Source: a marine group bacterium Sva0996 bin134 (lineage in GTDB: Bacteria; Actinomycetota; Acidimicrobiia; Acidimicrobiales; Bin134). Taken from it: a stretch of DNA of 64,000 nt. The translations under genes were made by a program, and so were the position numbers. This document shows, in pieces, positions 26,388 to 33,505 of the stretch (position 1 is the first letter of the stretch; each line of letters starts with the position of its first letter). The notes beneath the pieces were generated by a model that had not been told where the DNA came from, did not search any database, and saw only the letters and a program-made list of their open reading frames with translations. Location of the stretch: contig MPNQ01000012.1 of the NCBI GenBank assembly GCA_002239105.1, forward strand, positions 1 to 64,000, written 5' to 3'.

Positions 26388-27317
26388 TCAGATCTCTCCC
26401 CTAATGGCCTGACAAGCAGCAATCACGGCCACGGTGGCGATGTCGTCGGCGCTGCAACCCCTAGACAGGTCGTGGATCACCCGGGAGGTTCCCTGCAGCA
26501 GCGGTCCGTACGCTCGGGCTCCAGCCAGACGCTCAGTGACCTTGTAGGCGATATTTCCCGAGTCGAGATCGGGAAACACGAACACATTGGCGCGACCAGC
26601 GACGTCGGACCCGGGGGCTTTGGCGGCGGCCACCTCCCGGTCCCAGGCCGCGTCGAACTGGAGCTCTCCGTCGATGGACAGCGACGGCAACCGGTGGCGA
26701 ACGATCTCCGTGGCCGAGCGAACCCGGTCCACTCGAGGGCCATCGGCACTCCCCTTGGTGGAGTACGACAGCATGGCCACCCGAGCCCTCTCCCCCGCCA
26801 GCTGCTCATGGGTGGTGGCCGTCGAAATGGCGATGGAGGCGAGTTGGTCGGGGTCGGGGTCAGGGACCACGCCGCAATCCCCGTAGGTGATCGGGGTCCC
26901 GTCGGGCAGCACCAAGAGGAAGCAACTGCTGATGGTGTCGACGCCCGGTGCCAGGCCTATGCAGCTCAAGGCGGCCCTAACCACGTCCGGCGTCGGCCGG
27001 CTCGCACCGCCCACGCAGGCGTCGGCTTCGCCGACAGCCACCATGAGAGCCGCGACGTGGAGTGGATCCCCCAGATCGATCTTCTCGGCTTTCGGCGAGA
27101 TCGCGGCCTGCGCCTTCACAGCCGGCGAGCAGAAGCTTGCCGGGTCGTCGAGGATCACAGGATCCGCCAGGCCCTCCCGATCCAAATACCGGGCTGCGTC
27201 CCGGGCTCGCTCATCGTCGCCATCGGCCAGCACCACCCGCCTTGTGGAGTTGCGCGCCTGTTGGCGCCACGTCTCGGTGATGGGGACGTAGCCCGCGGCC
27301 GTATCGGGGCTTGTCAA
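26388..27317 (-). CDS. pta: Phosphate acetyltransferase
   Basis: A 309-residue single-domain enzyme converting acetyl phosphate and CoA to acetyl-CoA and phosphate. Conserved blocks are VVLADGDDERARDAA near the N terminus, DACVGGASRPTPDVVRAAL, SSCFLLVLPDGTPITYGDCG, AMLSYSTKGSADGP and the C-terminal GPLLQGTSRVIHDLSRGCS. In this cluster it would draw off the acetyl phosphate made by Xsc. The start is a TTG that overlaps the tauC stop (TTGA); no better ATG exists near the N terminus. It is the last gene of the first sub-operon. Confidence 0.92.
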   Translation of the reverse strand: MTSPDTAAGYVPITETWRQQARNSTRRVVLADGDDERARDAARYLDREGLADPVILDDPASFCSPAVKAQAAISPKAEKIDLGDPLHVAALMVAVGEADACVGGASRPTPDVVRAALSCIGLAPGVDTISSCFLLVLPDGTPITYGDCGVVPDPDPDQLASIAISTATTHEQLAGERARVAMLSYSTKGSADGPRVDRVRSATEIVRHRLPSLSIDGELQFDAAWDREVAAAKAPGSDVAGRANVFVFPDLDSGNIAYKVTERLAGARAYGPLLQGTSRVIHDLSRGCSADDIATVAVIAACQAIRGEI

Positions 27318-28378
27318 CCCTTGCCCCGCCAGGGGATCAGCCGCTTCTCGGCCATGCGCATAGCCACATCCATGGTCACGCCGAGGATGCTGATGAGAAT
27401 CACGGCCGACAGCATCAGATCCAGCAGGAAGAACTGGCGGGCCTTGAAAATGGTGAAGCCAAGCCCGGAGCTGGCTCCGAGCAGCTCAGCCGCCACCAGC
27501 GTGCCCCAGCACACTCCGATGGCCACCCGCAGGCCGGTGAAAATCTCCGGCAGCGCGTTGGGCAGGATCACATGACGCAGCACTTGCGCCTTGGACGCGC
27601 CCAGCGAGTAGGCGGCGTGCACCTTGGTGGTGTTCACCGCCAGCACTCCGGAGCGGGCAGCGATGATCATGATCCAGACCGCCGCGAACAGCAGCAGGTT
27701 CACCTTGCCCTCTTCGCCGATGCCGAACCACACGATGAACAGCGGTATCAGCGCCAGCGGCGGGATAGGCCGCAGCAACTCCACAACCGGGTCGAAGATG
27801 CCCCGCCACCGGCTGGATAGTCCCATGGCCAGGCCGATGGGCACCCCGATGGCCACGCCCCAGAACAGCCCCTTGGCCAAGCGACTGAAGCTCAACCACA
27901 AGTGCTGCCACAGCGTGAACCCGCTGTAGCCATTACGAGCGAAATCCCATGCCGCGTCCCATACCTGGCCCGGACTTGGGAGCGTCGATTCGCTGAGCCA
28001 CTGCGTGTAGGAGCATGTGGGCAGCCCGGGATAGTCCCCGGGGCTGTCGGCTGCTCGATCGCAGTCCCGCAACAGATCGCGCTGGCCATAGCTCTCGTCT
28101 TCTTCAAGCCCGGCCTGCACCTCATCGCCGTAGTCGTACCAGGCCTGGGGCAGTCCCCAGACCCGGGTGGATATGAACCACAGCGCCAAGATGAGTATCA
28201 GGCTGAAAATGGTCCACCGCAGCGCTCCGCTCACCTCGGCGGCGTCGCCGAAGGTCACCGTTTTGCGGGTGCTCTGGCCGGTCTTGCCCCGGAATAGCCA
28301 GTTGAAGGGCCAGTTCGCGGTGCGGTTCTGCTGTTCGATGTTCTCTTTCAGGGCGTGCCCGCCCGGTCCCTCAGCCAT
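27314..28378 (-). CDS. tauC: Taurine ABC transporter permease TauC
   Basis: A 354-residue permease of the TauC/SsuC type. The core has the cytoplasmic EAA-like loop AAYSLGASKAQVLRHVILP (about 260-280) and five or six membrane segments. There is an N-terminal extension of about 50 residues before the first membrane segment and an extracytoplasmic insertion of about 80 residues after it, with two cysteines (DCDRAAD and PTCSYTQ) that could form a disulfide. It overlaps tauB by one base and pta by TTGA. It forms the channel for the solute captured by TauA. Confidence 0.88.
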   Translation of the reverse strand: MAEGPGGHALKENIEQQNRTANWPFNWLFRGKTGQSTRKTVTFGDAAEVSGALRWTIFSLILILALWFISTRVWGLPQAWYDYGDEVQAGLEEDESYGQRDLLRDCDRAADSPGDYPGLPTCSYTQWLSESTLPSPGQVWDAAWDFARNGYSGFTLWQHLWLSFSRLAKGLFWGVAIGVPIGLAMGLSSRWRGIFDPVVELLRPIPPLALIPLFIVWFGIGEEGKVNLLLFAAVWIMIIAARSGVLAVNTTKVHAAYSLGASKAQVLRHVILPNALPEIFTGLRVAIGVCWGTLVAAELLGASSGLGFTIFKARQFFLLDLMLSAVILISILGVTMDVAMRMAEKRLIPWRGKG

Positions 28379-29751
28379 CAGACTCCTCCTCCCGTGCCCA
28401 TGATCTGTTCTTCCATCTCCCAGATCATCGTGAGGATCTCCTCTCGGGTGTCGATGAACTCCTGAGACGTCTTGAGCTCTCGGGCATCGGCCGTCAGCGC
28501 CTCTTGGGCGAACGGAAGGTCGTATGTACGTTCGATGCGTCCCGGTCTGGGCGCCATCACGAAGAGCTGGTCACCGAGATACAGCGCCTCCTCCACGCTG
28601 TGGGTGACCAAAACGATGGTCTTGCCGGTCTCGTTCCACAGGTTGAGCACCAGGCTCTGCATCTTTTCGCGGGTGAGTGCGTCCAGCGCGCCCAAGGGCT
28701 CGTCCATCAAGATGATCTTGGGGTCGTTGGCCAGGCATCGGGCCAGCGCCACCCGCTGCTGCATTCCGCCGGAGAGCTCATACACCGCCTTGTCGCCGAA
28801 GTCCTGGAGGCCGACGATGTCCAGCAGATCCTGCACCGCCTCTCGGGAAGCGGGGCGGGACCGCCCGTTCATGCGGGCGCCGAAACCCACGTTGTCGTTC
28901 ACGGTCAGCCACTCGAACAGCGCACCCCGCTGAAAGACCATGCCCCGATCTTGGCCAGGGCCGGTGATGGGCTCGCTGCCCAGCTTGACCTCGCCAGAAG
29001 TAGGGGCCAAGAAGCCGGCGACGATGTTGAGCAACGTGGTTTTGCCGCAGCCCGACGGTCCCAGCAAAGTGAGCAGTCGGCCCGGCTCAAGGGTGAAGGT
29101 GACGTCTTTGAGCGCCTCCACGCTGTCACCGTCGGGGAGCTCGTACACCATGCCGAGCTCCTCCACAACCAGGGGGCTCTCGGTTTTGGACTCTCGGGTG
29201 ACCTCCACCTTGGACGGATCGAAGTGCACTTCGGGCCGGGCCAGCGTGAGCCACGCCCGGGCGATCATGAGGGCGGCGACGAGAAGCCCCATATAGGGAA
29301 TGGAAGAGTCCTCACGCTGCAAGAAGGCCAGCACCACCGCGATGGCGGCGCTGATAGCCAGGGTGAGCCACACGTACCACGCCACGGCGGTCTGCCTTGT
29401 CTCGTCAGCGCGCCGGAACATCACCAAAATGGCCAGCAGCACCGCCCCGCCCAACAGCGAGACGACAGGCTGCCACGGCGACGCAGTGTCGCGAAACGCC
29501 AGCACCACTCCGCCCATGAGAGCAACACCGGCCATGATCTGGCCGATCAGGATTATTCCGTCACGGGGCAGTGCGGCCCGATCAGCGTCTTTGAACCGCC
29601 GAGGCGGCGTAATGGCAAGATCAACGAGCATCGCCAATGCGGCCAACGCAGTGGCGGCCAGCAGTGCTACCGAGAACCAGTACGCACCTCGGGCGATCAC
29701 CAAGGTTATGGCGTCGTATACATCGGCCAATCCCTGAACAAACGTATCCAT
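28378..29751 (-). CDS. tauB: Taurine ABC transporter ATPase TauB with N-terminal membrane domain
   Basis: A 457-residue protein of two parts. Residues about 1-175 hold five predicted membrane segments (about 22-46, 65-87, 95-112, 123-144, 152-172). Residues from about 193 form a TauB/SsuB-like ATPase with Walker A GPSGCGKTT (231-239), signature LSGGMQQR, Walker B IILMDEP and the switch His in LVTHSVEEA. Ordinary TauB proteins are about 250 residues without membrane segments, so this is a fusion that anchors the ATPase. The reading frame is continuous across both parts. The likely ribosome site AAGGCGG lies 6 nt before the ATG. Confidence 0.88.
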   Translation of the reverse strand: MDTFVQGLADVYDAITLVIARGAYWFSVALLAATALAALAMLVDLAITPPRRFKDADRAALPRDGIILIGQIMAGVALMGGVVLAFRDTASPWQPVVSLLGGAVLLAILVMFRRADETRQTAVAWYVWLTLAISAAIAVVLAFLQREDSSIPYMGLLVAALMIARAWLTLARPEVHFDPSKVEVTRESKTESPLVVEELGMVYELPDGDSVEALKDVTFTLEPGRLLTLLGPSGCGKTTLLNIVAGFLAPTSGEVKLGSEPITGPGQDRGMVFQRGALFEWLTVNDNVGFGARMNGRSRPASREAVQDLLDIVGLQDFGDKAVYELSGGMQQRVALARCLANDPKIILMDEPLGALDALTREKMQSLVLNLWNETGKTIVLVTHSVEEALYLGDQLFVMAPRPGRIERTYDLPFAQEALTADARELKTSQEFIDTREEILTMIWEMEEQIMGTGGGV

Positions 29752-29812
29752 TGCGTCCGCCTTTGGCTTAGAAACTCAATCTGGAAAGAACATAGCTGTT
29801 TAGGGTGATCCA

Positions 29813-29889
29813 TCGGCGGGGGGGGGTGGGGGGGGGGAGACCGGGGGGGGGGGGGCGGCGGGGGGGGGGTGGCCCCCCCCCCCCGCCGA
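29813..29889. terminator. Poly-G/poly-C hairpin between tauA and tauB
   Basis: TCGGCG plus a G run (from 29813) pairs with a run of twelve C plus GCCGA (29873-29889), giving a stem of about 14 bp around a G-dominated loop of about 46 nt. Hairpins after binding-protein genes often protect that transcript and lower downstream expression. The very long homopolymers also make base-calling or assembly error likely here. The 29752-29895 gap holds no gene. Confidence 0.45.
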
Positions 29890-29895
29890 CAGTGT

Positions 29896-31917
29896 TCAGT
29901 TGACGGCCTCGAGGAAGCTGGTGTCGACGAACGAGTCATAGCTGCGCAGGGCCGAGGCGATCTCGCCTTGGGCGACGAAGAAGTCCATTTGGTCCTTCAT
30001 CACCTGCTGTACGGTCCCGCCGAGCCACGCCTCAGAAAGTTGCACATCCTTTTCGGGGAATGAGAACGCGTCCAACAGGGCAATAGTGGGCCCCCGATCC
30101 ATTCCCGCAGCTTCCGCAATGGTGTCAATGAACGGCTCGCGATCGTCGTTGTAGGCCACGTTGGCGTCCTCGGTCACCTGCAAGAAGGTCGTCAGCACAC
30201 CGGGATAGTTGTCGGCAAAGTCTCCGGTTGTGGAGATGATGTCGAACACCCGGATGCCGATGGCCTCCTGCTCGGAGCCGGTCATAACCAGATTGCCGCC
30301 GTTGGCGATCATCTGGTTCACCGCGCCGCCGAACGCGCAAGCCAAGGCCACCTCACCCGAGTCCAGCGCCGCCACCGCAGCGGGGCCGCCCTCAGACTGG
30401 ATCAGCTCGACCGTGGAGGTGTCCACTCCCAAGTGCTCAAGCATCTTCAACAGCTTGAAATGGGTCACATTGCCCAACGGCGTGTAAACGCTCTGGCCTG
30501 CCAGTGTTTCCGCCGCGTTATCCGCGGTGATTCCGAGGTCGGGATTGGCCACACAGTTATCGGCATCGGCGTAGCTCACCGCCACCCCGATCAGCAGCAG
30601 ATCTGATCCGCCGGTCACGAAGTTGGCGAACGGTGTCAGCCCTTGCGAATACGAGATGTCGATATCGCCCGACTCCATCGCCTGGGCCATATCGCCACCC
30701 GACGCGAACGGAATCCAATTCACCGTCACACCCAGGGCATCGTCATAGGTCTGCTCGGCCTGGGCCACCTGGTTGGCCGTGGGCCACTCCAAGAAATACG
30801 CCACATTCAACTCATCAAGCATCGGCTCGGCTGATCCGCCGGGGCGGCCTTCGACCGCCTCGAGGAAGCTGGTGTCGACGAAGTCGTCGTAGCTGGGCAG
30901 GGCCGAATCAATCTCGCCTTGGGCAACGAAGAAGTCCATCTGGTCTTTCATCACCTGCTGCACGGTCCCGCCAAGCCACGCCTGAGACAGCTGCACGTCT
31001 TTCTCGGGGAACGAGAATGCATCCAGCAAGGCGATGGTTGGAGCGCGCTCCATGCCCGCCGCCTCGGCGATGACGTCTATGAACGGCTCCCGGTCATCGT
31101 TATAGGCCACGTTGGCGTCCTCGGTCACCTGCAAGAAGCTGGTGATGACGTCGGGATTCTCGGCAGCGAAAGTGCCGGTGGTGGAGATGATGTCGAACAC
31201 CCGGATACCGATGGCCTCCTGCTCGGAGCCGGTCATAACCAGGTTGCCGCCGTTGGCGATCATCTGGTTCACCGCGCCGCCGAACGCGCAAGCCATGGCC
31301 ACCTCGCCCGAGTCCAACGCGGCCACCGCAGCGGGGCCGCCCTCAGACTGGATCAGCTCCACGGTGGAGGTGTCCACCCCCAAGTGCTCAAGCATCTTCA
31401 ACAGCTTGAAATGGGTCACATTGCCCAACGGCGTATAGACGCTCTGACCCGCCAGCGTCTCCGCCGCGTTGTCGGCGGTGATCCCGAGATCGGGATTGGC
31501 CACACAGTTGTCGGCATCGGCGTAGCTCACCGCCACACCCACCAACAACAGGTTAGACCCACCAGTCACGAAGTTGGCGAACGGGGTCAGACCCTGCGAA
31601 TACGAGATGTCGATATCACCGGACTCCATGGCCTGGGCCATGTCGCCGCCCGACGCGAACGGAATCCAGTTCACCGTCACACCCAGAGCATCGTCATAGG
31701 TCTGGCGGGCCTGGGCCACCTGGTTGGCCGTGGGCCACTCCAGGAAGTAGGCCACGTTCAATTCGTCGAGCATCATCTCATCAGGGGCCTCGGGGGCCTC
31801 AGGGGCAGCAGTGGCCTCGGGGGCATCTGGAGCCGCTGGGGCGGCATCGTCGTCGTCATTGCCGCAGGCCGCGGCGATGAGAACAAATAGCGCTATTACA
31901 GCAATCAATCGCTTCAT
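29896..31917 (-). CDS. tauA: Taurine-binding lipoprotein TauA with two tandem binding domains
   Basis: A 673-residue lipoprotein: signal peptide with lipobox IAAAC (Cys18), an acidic Ala/Pro/Glu linker to residue 48, then two complete TauA-type periplasmic-binding domains at 49-356 and 366-673 joined by GRPGGSAEP. Aligning them by eye gives 19 differences over 308 positions (about 94% identity), with seven clustered around residue 201-212 of the domain. Each copy opens with ELNVAYFLEWPTANQVAQA and contains VSYADADNCVANPDLG and YTPLGNVTHFKLLKM. Normal TauA is a single domain of about 320 residues. It is ATGA-coupled to the aminotransferase upstream and separated from tauB by a G-rich hairpin. 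Confidence 0.9.
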   Translation of the reverse strand: MKRLIAVIALFVLIAAACGNDDDDAAPAAPDAPEATAAPEAPEAPDEMMLDELNVAYFLEWPTANQVAQARQTYDDALGVTVNWIPFASGGDMAQAMESGDIDISYSQGLTPFANFVTGGSNLLLVGVAVSYADADNCVANPDLGITADNAAETLAGQSVYTPLGNVTHFKLLKMLEHLGVDTSTVELIQSEGGPAAVAALDSGEVAMACAFGGAVNQMIANGGNLVMTGSEQEAIGIRVFDIISTTGTFAAENPDVITSFLQVTEDANVAYNDDREPFIDVIAEAAGMERAPTIALLDAFSFPEKDVQLSQAWLGGTVQQVMKDQMDFFVAQGEIDSALPSYDDFVDTSFLEAVEGRPGGSAEPMLDELNVAYFLEWPTANQVAQAEQTYDDALGVTVNWIPFASGGDMAQAMESGDIDISYSQGLTPFANFVTGGSDLLLIGVAVSYADADNCVANPDLGITADNAAETLAGQSVYTPLGNVTHFKLLKMLEHLGVDTSTVELIQSEGGPAAVAALDSGEVALACAFGGAVNQMIANGGNLVMTGSEQEAIGIRVFDIISTTGDFADNYPGVLTTFLQVTEDANVAYNDDREPFIDTIAEAAGMDRGPTIALLDAFSFPEKDVQLSEAWLGGTVQQVMKDQMDFFVAQGEIASALRSYDSFVDTSFLEAVN
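29899..30822 (-). repeat. TauA domain repeat, copy 2
   Basis: 924-bp segment coding for residues 366-673 of TauA. It is a near-duplicate of 30850-31773, with a repeat period of 951 bp. The substitutions are scattered and mostly conservative, so it is a diverged duplication and not an exact assembly copy. Confidence 0.9.
30850..31773 (-). repeat. TauA domain repeat, copy 1
   Basis: 924-bp segment coding for residues 49-356 of TauA, directly repeated at 29899-30822 with a 27-bp linker between the copies. Confidence 0.9.
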
Positions 31918-33326
31918 TGGTTTTCCTCCATGTCGGTGGATATGTCAAGACCTCCCCCAGAGGTCCGCAGCCAACCGCCTACGCGGTCGAGCACTTGGTC
32001 GACCCGCCTCAGCAGGTCGTCGATCACTTCAGCTTTTGCCACCAGCGGGGGCGAGATCATGAGCATGGCGGCGCCCCGGGAATCAGGTCGCACCAGCACA
32101 CGCGCCTCCCTCACAAACCGGTCCAACGCCCCGCCCGGCAACAGCGATGCGAACTCGTCTTCAGTCAGGTCGATGCCCCGCTCCCGGTCGCGCATCAACT
32201 CCACGGCATAGAAGTAACCCGCACCCCGCACGTCCTTCACGCAGGCGTGGGCTGCCATCAGATCGCGCAGTCCGGCAGCCAGGCGATCCTCGTTTTCCAG
32301 CACGTTGGCCAAGACTCCCTCGTCGCGCAAGGCCGTCATGTTGGCCGTGGCCACCGCGGTGGACACGGGGTGGCCGCCAAAAGTGGAACCGTGGACAAAC
32401 ATCGCCAATGGAGAGTCCCAGACGCGCTCCACGTGCGATCCCCTTGCGATGAGACCGCCGAGGGGCACATAGGCGCTGGTTACGCCCTTGGCGAAGGTGA
32501 TCAAGTCGGGTTCAGCACCGAAGCGCTCGCTGCCGAACCAATGGCCGAGGCGGCCGAACGAGTTGATCACCTCATCAGCGCATAGAAGTACACCGTAGGC
32601 ATCGCAGATTCGGCGCAGTTCCTGCCAATAGCCCTCTGGTGGCACTAGCGCACCGCGGCCGTTCTGGACGGGCTCGGCGATCACCATGGCCACGGTCTCA
32701 GGGCCCTCAGCCACGATCGCCTCTTCGATAGCGGTCACGCAAGGCAGTTCTCCGGCTGATTGGCCTGGCACAAGGCAGCTGCCCAGGGTGTTGGGCCCAT
32801 GTCGCACCGGCCCGGCCAGCATCGGCAGGAACGGGTCTCGCAGGTTGGGAATGCCGGTCAGGGCGAGGGCGCCGAGGGAAGTTCCGTGGTAGGCCCATTC
32901 TCGGGCGATCACCTTGTGGCGCTGGTCGTCGCCGTTGGCCAGGTGGTAGCAGCGGGCGAACTTGAGGGCTGACTCCACCGCCTCGGACCCGGAATTCACA
33001 AAGAACACCCGGTCGAGGTCGCCCGGTGCGACTCCGGCGATCAACGATGCCGCCTCAATCGACGAGGGATGGGCGAAGCCCCAGTTGGAGTAGAAGGCCA
33101 GCTTGTCCATCTGTTTGGCGGCGGCTGCGGTTAGGTCGCTGCGGCCGTGGCCGAGGTTGGTGCAAAACAAGCCAGCGAGGGCATCGAGGTACTTGTTGCC
33201 GTCGGCGTCCCACACGTAGCAACCCTCGCCGCGCTCGATCACCACCATATCGTCCGCCTTCCAGGCGGCACCCCGAGTGAAATGAGGTACCAAATGGCGG
33301 CGAGCCCGTTCCCGGTCGTCCGGCAT
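31914..33326 (-). CDS. tpa: Class III aminotransferase, probable taurine aminotransferase
   Basis: A 470-residue PLP enzyme. VNSGSEAVESALKFAR (about 110-125) binds the cofactor phosphate, CADEVI carries the Asp that contacts the PLP ring nitrogen, and Lys280 in ITFAKGVTSAY forms the Schiff base. In this position it should move the taurine amino group to pyruvate (Tpa) or 2-oxoglutarate (Toa) and give sulfoacetaldehyde; the acceptor cannot be read by eye. ATG 33326 is chosen because AGGGGGGTGA lies directly upstream; an in-frame GTG at 33344 is an alternative. It overlaps tauA by ATGA and is the first gene of the cluster. Confidence 0.85.
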   Translation of the reverse strand: MPDDRERARRHLVPHFTRGAAWKADDMVVIERGEGCYVWDADGNKYLDALAGLFCTNLGHGRSDLTAAAAKQMDKLAFYSNWGFAHPSSIEAASLIAGVAPGDLDRVFFVNSGSEAVESALKFARCYHLANGDDQRHKVIAREWAYHGTSLGALALTGIPNLRDPFLPMLAGPVRHGPNTLGSCLVPGQSAGELPCVTAIEEAIVAEGPETVAMVIAEPVQNGRGALVPPEGYWQELRRICDAYGVLLCADEVINSFGRLGHWFGSERFGAEPDLITFAKGVTSAYVPLGGLIARGSHVERVWDSPLAMFVHGSTFGGHPVSTAVATANMTALRDEGVLANVLENEDRLAAGLRDLMAAHACVKDVRGAGYFYAVELMRDRERGIDLTEDEFASLLPGGALDRFVREARVLVRPDSRGAAMLMISPPLVAKAEVIDDLLRRVDQVLDRVGGWLRTSGGGLDISTDMEENQ

Positions 33327-33363
33327 TTCACCCCCCTGTGTCACCCGGCGATCTGACCCTTGT

Positions 33364-33389
33364 GTTAGAAGCTATACAACTGTGTTAGA
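33364..33389 (-). promoter_or_regulatory. Shared composite motif, site B (upstream of the aminotransferase gene)
   Basis: Plus-strand reading GTTAG-aag-CTATA-caactg-TGTTAGA. It matches the site at 26350-26376 in order and spacing within one base. On the minus strand TCTAACACA is repeated exactly with a 20-bp period around TATAG. It lies 38-63 nt before ATG 33326, in a 160-nt AT-richer gap shared with the divergent ligase gene. Confidence 0.55.
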
Positions 33390-33505
33390 CCATGCAACAG
33401 ATCCGCGAAGTTATCTATTGACTTTGTTATGGGATATGGATTAGGGCGCGATTGCGAGATGGGCACTTTTCGTCGGGGTCAAGGTAGGCGTGGAAAGCTA
33501 CGGGG

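Noticed and set aside
29899..31773. The doubled TauA as an assembly duplication
   Set aside because: The two copies differ at 19 residues spread along their length and are joined in frame by a distinct linker, which a simple assembly error would not create.
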